Positions 1-5,517 of a DNA stretch of 9,085 nucleotides are shown in pieces. The stretch lies in NCBI GenBank assembly GCA_002503595.1, contig DASC01000155.1, positions 1 to 9,085 on the forward strand, given 5' to 3'. The position numbers were made by a program, and so were the translations under genes. The notes beneath the pieces were generated by a model. That model saw only the letters and a program-made list of their open reading frames with translations, ran no database searches and was not told the DNA's origin. Positions within the stretch are counted from its first letter, which is position 1. Every line of letters starts with the position of its first letter. This DNA comes from Candidatus Methanogaster sp. UBA203. GTDB taxonomy: Archaea > Halobacteriota > Methanosarcinia > Methanosarcinales > Methanogasteraceae.

Positions 1-171
1 TACGACTCTTTCGGTGATTCGCATTACACTCTTCATAGCGTTTTTATCCTGGCGGTTGATCCGAATCGGATTTTCTGATTTTACACGTTCTTCTGTATTC
101 TTGACCGCGCAGACGTTACCATCCGCACGATCCACAGTGGGATTACCCCAAATGGAAGGGGTAGCCGATTA
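1..171 (-). other. Minus-strand open frame running off the left edge, unidentified; possible insertion-sequence tail
   Basis: Reading the minus strand, there is a stop (TAA, at 169-171) followed by 56 open codons to the window edge. No ATG lies near the beginning of the frame; a GTG (in PTVDRADG) is possible. I do not recognise the protein. Just before the stop, the same frame reads YRQEATSQIA, which has the look of a protein tail. A 6-bp hairpin (TACCCC 144-149 with GGGGTA 158-163, 8-nt loop) follows the stop. A tail, a stop and a small GC-rich hairpin in that order resemble the right end of an IS605-type element, so this may be a decayed tnpB end facing left. This is a weak inference; it could equally be non-coding. 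Confidence 0.2.
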
Positions 172-201
172 GGCAATCTGTGATGTAGCTTCTTGTCGAT
201 A

Positions 202-300
202 GGCAGAGTGCGCAGAGCCACGCAGAGGACTTATACAGTCTCGAAACTCTGTGCCCTCCGCGTTCGGCCTTCGGCGATACTTCGTATTCCGCGGTGATAA
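202..300. repeat. Degenerate CACAGAG-type inverted repeat
   Basis: The left arm has three copies of a GCAGAG core at 203-227 (GGCAGAG, CGCAGAG, CGCAGAG). The right arm has the complement, CTCTGTGCCCTCCGCG at 247-262, and then TTCCGCGGTGATAA at 287-300. Together they form an imperfect fold-back. This ACCACAGAG...CTCTGTGGT style of intergenic repeat is scattered through many archaeal and bacterial genomes. About 20 extra bases rich in TTCGG and TTCGTA separate the two parts of the right arm, which looks like a later insertion. The related repeat at the right edge of the window supports a dispersed family. No function is evident. Confidence 0.55.
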
Positions 301-396
301 ATCACTGGCTTTTCAGACAGTGCCCCAAAGACCCAAAAATATTCGATAGACTCTCAAAGTTGATAGCAGATCATTCGCCTGACCGGAAGTACATTA

Positions 397-512
397 CGCG
401 ACCGATGCAAATATCTACAATCCCTGCCAGATAAATCAACAGAGACTCTATGCCGCAGACAACAGCACCACCCATCGCAGAGAAACTATCAGAAACTATC
501 AAGTATAACTAA
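397..512 (+). pseudogene. Truncated duplicate of the top6B promoter region and first codons
   Basis: Positions 397-487 match 1783-1873 (the real top6B start region) with 5 mismatches in 91 bases and no gaps. The copy includes the CGCGACCGAT motif, the TATA-like stretch and the start codon (ATG at 450). It then encodes MPQTTAPPIAEKL, close to the MPQTPAPPIAEKL of top6B. After that the sequence diverges, with a tandem AGAAACTATC pair at 481-500 and a stop at 510-512, leaving a 20-codon remnant. In this copy the longer upstream frame is broken by TAA at 432-434, which favours the shorter start for the intact gene. The remnant is convergent with the toxin gene and overlaps its end by a few bases. 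It marks the left boundary of the inserted toxin-antitoxin segment. Confidence 0.85.
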
Positions 513-874
513 ACCTCTTCAAAATATTTTTTAATTCTTTCTGTATCATGATTTGATTTATTGTTTTTATGGTATATTTCTATAAATATTATTTTTTCAC
601 TATATTGCATGTGTGCATAAATTATACGAAACCCACTCCTGGAACCTTTACCTCTAAAATCTCTAGATCTAAAATGTTTCACTTTATAAATTGGTGTTTT
701 GACATTTGCTCCAAGGTCAGATATTTCAAAAGTTCCAGACGTGTGATTGGGCAATTTTTTAGTTAACACCGTCCGAAAGTTCTCGAAATCTTCATTCAGT
801 AATTTATATTTTTTGAATAATTTTTTTAATTCTTTATTAAACTCTGGAACAGCTTCAAATTTAACATCCACCAT
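509..874 (-). CDS. RelE/ParE-superfamily-like toxin of a type II toxin-antitoxin module
   Basis: This 121-residue basic protein has the RelE-like pattern. Two N-terminal helices (about residues 8-40, FNKELKKLFKKYKLL) are followed by beta strands (about 61-90) that include RSGFRIIY. Then come a strand IIFIEIYHK (95-103) and a C-terminal helix TERIKKYFEE (111-120). In this superfamily the toxin is usually an mRNA interferase acting in or near the ribosome. The basic and tyrosine side chains in the R-rich strand and near the C-terminus (Y101, H102, K103) are reasonable candidates for RNA contact. The start codon lies inside the end of the upstream antitoxin gene (14-nt overlap, different frame), so translation is probably coupled; I see no separate SD. 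The gene is much richer in A/T codons than top6B, tbp or rqcH, which suggests transfer. The pairing with a Panacea antitoxin is firmer than the exact toxin subfamily. Confidence 0.75.
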   Translation of the reverse strand: MVDVKFEAVPEFNKELKKLFKKYKLLNEDFENFRTVLTKKLPNHTSGTFEISDLGANVKTPIYKVKHFRSRDFRGKGSRSGFRIIYAHMQYSEKIIFIEIYHKNNKSNHDTERIKKYFEEV

Positions 875-1409
875 CTACATCATCGTAGGTCCTTACTGAT
901 AGCTCAGCATCTCTGTAAAACACTAATTCATAATCAAGTTCCTCAAAATCTTCCGCTGCAACGTATGGAATGTCTTTATGCGAATGCTCACTTATTTGTG
1001 TAGCATTGAAATGGGAGTACTTATCTATGTTTTCATCAATGAAATCCAATTCTTCTTTGGCGATCTTTGACGTGCCGGGTTCAACAGTCGAAAGATATTT
1101 TATCCGACTGTATCTACCCTCGGTCCACTTTTTTTCTTCTATCAATCTTTCGTCTTTGAGCTCGCTCATGACATCGTCAAAATCACGTGGCGCTGGACCG
1201 TATGGGTATTTCAAGTAAGTTTCTCCTGTTAGTTTTTCCTCAAACAATTCATAATAATTAAAATCAATAAAATATAAAATTTTATATAACACTGTCTTGC
1301 CTACGTTATCAATGGTGCTTGTTTTAAGGATTACATACTGAAGAACTTGTTTGAATTTTTCTATGTCGAACGATTCTGATGAGCCGCCATAAGGTGCATT
1401 AGACGCCAT
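861..1409 (-). CDS. Panacea-domain (DUF4065, SocA/GepA-like) antitoxin
   Basis: This 182-residue protein carries the signature block of the Panacea/DUF4065 family: LYKILYFIDFNYYELF followed by LTGETYLKYPYGPAP (about residues 41-74). A helical middle follows. The C-terminal stretch SHFNATQISEHSHKD then IPYVAAEDFEELDYELVFYR (about 132-166) is also typical. Panacea domains are known as promiscuous antitoxin domains that neutralise unrelated small toxins encoded next to them. The adjacent, overlapping RelE-like gene fits as the partner, with the antitoxin first in the operon. The start at 1407-1409 is preceded by GAGG (complement of 1415-1418) at 5-nt spacing. No separate DNA-binding domain is obvious in the first 40 residues, so autoregulation, if any, would need the complex. 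Composition is AT-rich compared with the housekeeping genes, consistent with horizontal acquisition. Confidence 0.85.
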   Translation of the reverse strand: MASNAPYGGSSESFDIEKFKQVLQYVILKTSTIDNVGKTVLYKILYFIDFNYYELFEEKLTGETYLKYPYGPAPRDFDDVMSELKDERLIEEKKWTEGRYSRIKYLSTVEPGTSKIAKEELDFIDENIDKYSHFNATQISEHSHKDIPYVAAEDFEELDYELVFYRDAELSVRTYDDVDGGC

Positions 1410-1441
1410 AATATCCTCAAACTTTTAAAGTTGCAATCTCC

Positions 1442-1478
1442 TGACAATAGTGTTAATGTTGTCACAGTACTTAAAATA
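1442..1478 (-). promoter_or_regulatory. Putative promoter and operator of the toxin-antitoxin operon
   Basis: On the minus strand an AT-rich TTTATTTTAA stretch (complement of about 1469-1478) is a candidate archaeal TATA box, about 60-70 nt upstream of the antitoxin ATG. An inverted repeat TGACAA (1442-1447) / TTGTCA (1459-1464) with an 11-nt spacer lies where transcription would start, a sensible position for an autoregulatory operator. A second small inverted repeat, AACTT-TTA-AAGTT, lies nearby at 1420-1432. This is inferred from position and symmetry only. Confidence 0.4.
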
Positions 1479-1480
1479 AA

Positions 1481-1780
1481 CTGGTGCTGCCCCCAGACCC
1501 CTACGACCACGCGCCCGACCCGGCCCCCGCATTCGTTGATAAATTCCGAAGTCACCAAACCCCACACTTAAGTTCGTATCCTGTACACCCACGTTTTCGC
1601 ATTCGGTTTGGCTGCACCAGTGCTGGCTTCGCAGATCGCACGTGGCCAGTCTGCAGCAAAACCGCAATCTGGATCATGGCGGAGTTTTCTTCGATACAGC
1701 ATAACAAAGTGGAACTCATCCCATACAAAACCCGCCCCATGATCGACCCTTTCAACACCACAAGCCATAACAAGTCTCGC
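1481..1780. other. 300-bp non-coding stretch with a C-run cluster
   Basis: No convincing gene was found between the toxin-antitoxin promoter and the top6B promoter. The open frames here on both strands have low-complexity, non-protein-like translations. The most distinct feature is the C-run cluster at 1490-1528 (CCCCC, CCCC, CCC, CCC, CCCCC), which gives the minus strand G-quadruplex potential just upstream of the antitoxin promoter. The rest (1530-1780) shows no tRNA, no repeat of other parts of the window, and no recognisable structure. It has no similarity to the sequence left of the duplicated copy (1-396), so it arrived with, or before, the inserted segment. Confidence 0.5.
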
Positions 1781-1803
1781 CGCGCGACCGATGCAAATAT
1801 CTA
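1781..1803 (+). promoter_or_regulatory. Likely top6B promoter with a shared CGCGCGACCGAT motif
   Basis: The 12-mer CGCGCGACCGAT (1781-1792) is immediately followed by an AT-rich GCAAATATCTA stretch that could be the TATA box. A start site about 25 nt downstream would leave a leader of roughly 10 nt before the ATG at 1836. The same 12-mer lies just upstream of the AT-rich box of tbp (3756-3767). The assignment rests on position and recurrence, not on a perfect TATA consensus. Confidence 0.4.
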
Positions 1804-1873
1804 CAATCCCTGCCAGATACACCAACAGTAACTCTATGCCGCAGACACCAGCACCACCCATCGCAGAGAAACT
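1783..1873 (+). repeat. Right copy of the 91-bp direct repeat (overlaps the top6B start)
   Basis: This copy is 94-95% identical to 397-487 in the same orientation, with a constant offset of 1386 bp. It covers the promoter region and the first 13 codons of top6B. The two copies bracket the toxin-antitoxin module and the C-run region, as direct repeats bracket an integrated or duplicated segment. No integrase or recombinase is encoded between them. Confidence 0.85.
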
Positions 1874-3713
1874 CGCAGAAAAGCAGAAATCGATCAGCAT
1901 AGCCGAGTTCTTCGAAAAAAACAAGCAGATGCTCGGATTCGATTCGCTGCAGCGGTCCCTGATCACGACGATCAAGGAGGCGGTTGACAATGCGCTCGAT
2001 GCCTGCGAGGAGGCAGGTATCCTCCCTGATCTCTTGATAGAGATCAAGACCGCCTCACCAGCACCGAATCTTATTCTGACAGTCGAGGATAACGGTCCCG
2101 GTATTGTGAAGGCGCAGATCCCAAAGGTCTTTGCGAAGTTGCTGTACGGCTCCCGTTTCCATGTTCTGAAGCAGTCGAGAGGGCAGCAGGGGATCGGGAT
2201 CAGCGCATCGGTTCTGTATGCGCAGTTGAGCACGGGAAAGCCGGTGAAGATCATCTCAAAGATCGGCTCGCAACAGCCAGCGCATTACTGCGAGCTTATA
2301 ATCAACACGAGCAAGAACGAGCCCGAGATTCTTGAGGAGAGGGTAATCGAGTGGGATCCTCCGCACGGAACCAGAATCGAACTCGAGATCAAGGGGGCGT
2401 ATGTGAAGGGACGGCGGCAGTCGGTTCTTGAATACCTGCGGAACACCGCTATCGTAAATCCACACGCGAGACTGACGCTTGTCGATCCTGACGGCGAGTA
2501 CATCGTATTTGACAGGGCGACCGATCTCCTGCCAGAGCCCCCCGCGGAGATCAAGCCGCATCCGGCAGGGATCGAACTCGGGACGCTTATAAAGATGCTG
2601 CGGTACACAGACAGGCAGCGGCTGGCAACGTTTCTGAAGGACTCATTCTCAAGAATCGGGGCGGTGACCGCAGAAGAGATCTGCGCCCATGCAAAATTAA
2701 AACCCGCGTGTAAGCCCCAGAAACTCACGCACGAGGAGGTGGAACGGCTGCTTCATGCCTTCAAGAGCATAAAGATCGGGCCTCCACCGACCGATTGCCT
2801 CTCGCCGATCTCAGAGGATCTCATCTACAAAGGCGTTGAGAAGGAGTACACAGTTGACTTCATAGCAACGACAAAGCGCTCGCCTGCCGTGTACGCGGGA
2901 AATCCGTTCCTTGTCGAGGCTGCGATCGCTTACGGCGGCGATCTGCCTGCTGAGGGCAAGGTGGAGATTCTCAGGTTCGCAAACCGGGTGCCGCTCCTCT
3001 ACCAGCAGGGCGCATGTGCGATCACGCACGCGATCGAGCGGATAAACTGGAAGTACTACGGGCTGCTCCAGCCTGGCGGATTTCCTGCGGGACCGTGCGC
3101 GATCCTGGTGCATGTCGCATCCACCAACGTGCCGTTCACATCCGAGTCGAAGAACGCGATCGCGGATGTTCCCGAGATCTTAGACGAGGTCGAAAGCGCG
3201 GTGCGTACCGTCTCGGGCAGACTTAAGAAATACCTCGGGAAGCGGGAGCTGCTTTCGAAACGCAAGGAAAAGGAGAATCTCATCAAGAGAGTGCTTCCGA
3301 GACTTGCGACCAAGGTATCCGACATCCTTGAGAGAGATACTCCGAATATCGATCCTGTTGTTGCAAGGATCATGGGAAATCTCCTTGTGAACCGCTCTGT
3401 GAGACGGAATGAGAACGGGTTTGATGTCGAGATACGAATTCTGAATCATACGGGTACTGCCCAATCCCTTAAAATACACGACCTCATCCCGTACGAGATC
3501 AAAAGCGCGGAACCTGAGCCACGCAGGGCTGTGATCGGGGATCGGTTCGATCATCTCTGGGAGGTCTCGCTCCGATCGGGAGAGCGTGCGTCTCTTACAT
3601 ATACAATCGAGGCAGACGGCAGAGGTGGTGAAGAGGTCTCGCTTCCAGCGCCGATGGTGGAAGGTGTGCCTGCAGAACTGGTCACAGGTGCAAAGGTGCT
3701 CGGACGCGGGTGA
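1836..3713 (+). CDS. top6B: Type II DNA topoisomerase VI subunit B
   Basis: This is the ATPase subunit of topoisomerase VI, which with the Spo11-like A subunit passes one DNA duplex through another to relax and decatenate DNA. Numbering from the ATG at 1836 (625 residues): conserved N-terminus EKLAEKQKSISIAEFFEKNK at about 11-30, and GHKL ATPase motifs EAVDNALDACEEAG (48-61), VEDNGPGI (83-90) and GSRF...GQQGIGIS (105-123). A helix-two-turn-helix region follows at about 250-320. The transducer domain holds the switch-lysine segment TSESKNAIAD (about 435-444). An extra C-terminal beta-rich domain (about 530-600) is like that of the Methanosarcina enzyme. An in-frame ATG at 1791 would add 15 residues, but the family start and the broken frame in the duplicate copy favour 1836. 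No SD is seen. The usual partner top6A does not follow; tbp does. All visible motifs are intact. Confidence 0.96.
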   Translation: MPQTPAPPIAEKLAEKQKSISIAEFFEKNKQMLGFDSLQRSLITTIKEAVDNALDACEEAGILPDLLIEIKTASPAPNLILTVEDNGPGIVKAQIPKVFAKLLYGSRFHVLKQSRGQQGIGISASVLYAQLSTGKPVKIISKIGSQQPAHYCELIINTSKNEPEILEERVIEWDPPHGTRIELEIKGAYVKGRRQSVLEYLRNTAIVNPHARLTLVDPDGEYIVFDRATDLLPEPPAEIKPHPAGIELGTLIKMLRYTDRQRLATFLKDSFSRIGAVTAEEICAHAKLKPACKPQKLTHEEVERLLHAFKSIKIGPPPTDCLSPISEDLIYKGVEKEYTVDFIATTKRSPAVYAGNPFLVEAAIAYGGDLPAEGKVEILRFANRVPLLYQQGACAITHAIERINWKYYGLLQPGGFPAGPCAILVHVASTNVPFTSESKNAIADVPEILDEVESAVRTVSGRLKKYLGKRELLSKRKEKENLIKRVLPRLATKVSDILERDTPNIDPVVARIMGNLLVNRSVRRNENGFDVEIRILNHTGTAQSLKIHDLIPYEIKSAEPEPRRAVIGDRFDHLWEVSLRSGERASLTYTIEADGRGGEEVSLPAPMVEGVPAELVTGAKVLGRG

Positions 3714-3755
3714 GTACGTGAGCCAGACCGACGAAGCGCGTGAGGTCACCGCTCC

Positions 3756-3785
3756 CGCGCGACCGATAGTATTATTGTATATAAA
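3756..3785 (+). promoter_or_regulatory. Likely tbp promoter: CGCGCGACCGAT plus TATA-like box
   Basis: The 12-mer CGCGCGACCGAT (3756-3767), identical to that before top6B, is followed by an AT-rich box at 3770-3785 (ATTATTG then TATATAAA). The ATG of tbp is at 3801 with no SD, which points to a leaderless or very short-leader transcript. If TATATAAA itself were the TATA box, transcription would start at or slightly past the ATG, so the functional box may be the upstream part (about 3768-3776). The exact box is uncertain. Confidence 0.5.
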
Positions 3786-3800
3786 CCCAACGCCATTATC

Positions 3801-4349
3801 ATGATTGACCCCACCATCAAGATCGAGAATATCGTCGCATCGATGGAACTTTCTGACCACTTTGACCTCCTGCATATATCATCATCCCTCGAAAATGCTG
3901 ATTATGACAAAAACAAATTCCCGGGACTCGTGTACCGGATAAAAGACCCGAAAACAGCATTTCTGGTCTTCGGATCGGGCAAAGCAAACTGTACCGGTGC
4001 AAAGAGCATACCCGACGTGGATAAAGCGATAAAGATCCTTTCAGAGGATCTGACAAATCTCGGATACACGATCACGAGTACAGACTACACGGTCCAGAAC
4101 ATCGTGGCTGGCGCATCGCTCGGTACGGAACTCGATCTGGATGCCATTGCGATCGGTCTCGGGTTTGAGAACATCGAATACGAACCAGAGGTGTTCCCCG
4201 GTCTTGTGTACCGGATCAGGGATCCTAAGGTCGTTGTTCTGATATTCCGCTCAGGAAAACTTGTAATCACCGGAGCAAAGACCCAAGAAGAGTGTGAATT
4301 TGCCAAGATGGACGTCTGGCAACAGTTGAACAATCTGGGATTGGTCTGA
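3801..4349 (+). CDS. tbp: TATA-box-binding protein (TBP)
   Basis: This general transcription factor binds the TATA box, bends it and recruits TFB and RNA polymerase. The 182 residues are two direct repeats, IENIVAS (8-14) ... KFPGLVYRIKDP (39-50) ... TGAK (65-68), matched by QNIVAG (99-104) ... VFPGLVYRIRDP (131-142) ... TGAK (157-160). The four DNA-intercalating phenylalanines expected for TBP are present: F40, F57, F132 and F149. The start is fixed by the family N-terminus (PTIKIENIVAS). The acidic C-terminal tail common in archaeal TBPs is absent. The first repeat is more divergent than usual (HISSSLENADYD, KANCTGAK), so this may be one of several TBP paralogues rather than the only copy. 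It lies 87 nt after top6B with its own promoter and 6 nt before nadC. Confidence 0.96.
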   Translation: MIDPTIKIENIVASMELSDHFDLLHISSSLENADYDKNKFPGLVYRIKDPKTAFLVFGSGKANCTGAKSIPDVDKAIKILSEDLTNLGYTITSTDYTVQNIVAGASLGTELDLDAIAIGLGFENIEYEPEVFPGLVYRIRDPKVVVLIFRSGKLVITGAKTQEECEFAKMDVWQQLNNLGLV

Positions 4350-4355
4350 TGGGCG

Positions 4356-5171
4356 ATGGACGTATCTGAAATTGAACTGTTTTTAAGAGAAGACATTGGA
4401 GATTTCGATCTTTTCCATGAGTTGCTTCCGGATAAGGTAGCCAAAGCGAATATTGTTGCAAAAGAAGATGGAGTAATCGCTGGACTGGAAGAAGCGATGC
4501 GGATTCTCTATTATTGCGGAATTTCAGCCACGCGCAGACGAGATGACGGCGATACGATAGCCGGGGGCGATGTTGTGCTCGAACTCGGAGGAGGTACCCG
4601 CGCAATCCTGCAGAGCGAGCGCGTCACACTGAACTTTCTTGGCAGGATGAGCGGCATAGCGACCCTGACCCGGAGGTGCGTGGAGGTTGTGGCAGGAAAC
4701 GATGTTAAGATTGCAGGTACCAGAAAGACGACACCGGGATTTCGTAGATTCGAGAAGAAGGCGGTTGCGATCGGTGGCGGCGATCCGCACCGGTTTTGTC
4801 TCACTGACGCTGTGATGATCAAGGACAACCACATCAAGATACACGGGATGGAGATGGCGTACAAATACGCAAGAGATACCGGTTTCACAAAAACAGTCGA
4901 GATCGAGGTCGGAAATGTCGAAGATGCTGTGCACGCTGCAAAACTCGGGGCTGACATTGTCATGTTCGATAACATGGACCCTCGCGAGATCAAAGAAGCC
5001 ATATCAGCACTGGATCGGCAGGGGTTATGCGATTACGTGGTGCTCGAGGCATCTGGAGGCATAACACCTGGTAATCTTGCTCTGTACGCAGAAACAGGCG
5101 TGGATGTGATCTCGATTGGCGCGCTCACACACTCCGCACAGTGGCTCGACTTCAGTCTCGAGGTCGAATGA
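4356..5171 (+). CDS. nadC: Nicotinate-nucleotide pyrophosphorylase (quinolinate phosphoribosyltransferase)
   Basis: NadC makes nicotinate mononucleotide, CO2 and pyrophosphate from quinolinate and PRPP, the step that commits quinolinate to de novo NAD synthesis in the cytoplasm. The 271 residues match the usual length. Visible motifs are SERVTLNFLGRMSGIAT (87-103), TRKTTPGFR (122-130), the quinolinate/PRPP-binding GGDPHR (141-146) and MIKDNH (154-159). Further on are EIEV (182-185), DNM (205-207), EASGGI (231-236) and SIGALTHS (253-260). TRKTTPGFR and the full set of basic residues fit NadC better than the related ModD. It starts 6 nt after the tbp stop, with only a poor SD-like GGGCG, so it is probably co-transcribed and translationally coupled with tbp. 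The nadA and nadB partners are not in the window. Confidence 0.95.
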   Translation: MDVSEIELFLREDIGDFDLFHELLPDKVAKANIVAKEDGVIAGLEEAMRILYYCGISATRRRDDGDTIAGGDVVLELGGGTRAILQSERVTLNFLGRMSGIATLTRRCVEVVAGNDVKIAGTRKTTPGFRRFEKKAVAIGGGDPHRFCLTDAVMIKDNHIKIHGMEMAYKYARDTGFTKTVEIEVGNVEDAVHAAKLGADIVMFDNMDPREIKEAISALDRQGLCDYVVLEASGGITPGNLALYAETGVDVISIGALTHSAQWLDFSLEVE

Positions 5172-5175
5172 GGGT

Positions 5176-5183
5176 GGGTTTTT
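5176..5183 (+). terminator. Possible T-rich terminator after nadC
   Basis: A run of five T residues (5179-5183) after GGG begins 8 nt past the nadC stop. Archaeal RNA polymerase terminates at such T-runs without needing a hairpin. The run is short, so read-through is possible. Confidence 0.35.
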
Positions 5184-5344
5184 AATCTCTTCTGGGTGAT
5201 AGGGGTTATGGCAAATAAGATTGGGTCTCTGGTATCTCGCGTTGCAGTAAACAAACACCCCACCATATCGGTTATTTACCCAACTTATTCCCCCCTGGTT
5301 TCGAGGAGTTTATCGGAAATTTGGTCTATTTCCAGGCAGTTTTT

Positions 5345-5421
5345 ATCACGAATTACGCGTTTGGACGAATGGCACGAATCTATTCTGTTTAACATTCGTG
5401 AAATTCGTTTATTCGTGATTC
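5345..5421. repeat. CACGAAT/ATTCGTG fold-back repeat
   Basis: The left arm has ATCACGAATTACGCGTTT, GGACGAAT and GGCACGAAT (5345-5379). The right arm has the complement: ATTCGTGAAATTCG and TTATTCGTGAT (5394-5419). The arms pair imperfectly around a spacer of about 15 nt. Short dispersed repeats of this CACGAAT kind are common between genes in many prokaryotic genomes. It may form a hairpin in the transcript, but no function can be assigned. Confidence 0.6.
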
Positions 5422-5504
5422 CTAAGCACTTAACACCACGCCAGCACAATTCATCTTGCAAGACGCTTGCAACGCGAATTACAGAAAGATCCCAAAAAGT
5501 CTCG

Positions 5505-5511
5505 AAGGAGG
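5505..5511 (+). promoter_or_regulatory. Stranded Shine-Dalgarno sequence, probably the original one of rqcH
   Basis: AAGGAGG is a strong SD, yet the next plausible gene start (iscB, 5797) is nearly 290 nt away and has its own AGGAGG. If the element is removed with boundaries near 5517 and 7052, this SD falls 9 nt before the rqcH ATG. A GTG at 5522 is also in range but gives only 13 codons inside the predicted RNA. The assignment is inferred. Confidence 0.5.
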
Positions 5512-5517
5512 AACGAT

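Larger units (their letters stand above)
5172..5512. other. Intergenic region between nadC and the IscB element
   Basis: This 340-bp stretch holds no convincing gene. A 107-codon open frame across it has a translation that looks like non-coding sequence and runs through the fold-back repeat. The stretch contains the possible nadC terminator, the CACGAAT fold-back (5345-5421), and at its right end an SD-like AAGGAGG (5505-5511) with no suitable nearby gene start of its own. Before the IscB element inserted, this was probably the rqcH upstream region, so the native rqcH promoter is expected here. I could not place a clear TATA box. Confidence 0.55.

Noticed and set aside
202..300. CRISPR array candidate (recurring GCAGAG units)
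   Set aside because: The units are about 9 bases with 1-3 base spacers and an inverted right arm; there are no 25-40 bp repeats with unique spacers and no cas genes.
1484..1831. 115-codon open frame on the plus strand before top6B
   Set aside because: It begins in the C-run cluster, has low-complexity proline/histidine-rich translation and runs into the top6B promoter region.
1791..1835. Upstream ATG start for top6B (15 extra residues)
   Set aside because: The extension is not typical of the family, would cover the likely promoter and leader, and is interrupted by a stop in the duplicated copy.
1568..2254. 228-codon minus-strand open frame opposite top6B
   Set aside because: It is mostly the antisense of the strongly conserved GHKL ATPase region of top6B; it is a shadow frame.
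4356..5171. ModD (molybdenum-associated NadC paralogue)
   Set aside because: The full TRKTTPGFR, GGDPHR and IKDNH motifs and the absence of molybdate genes nearby favour NadC.
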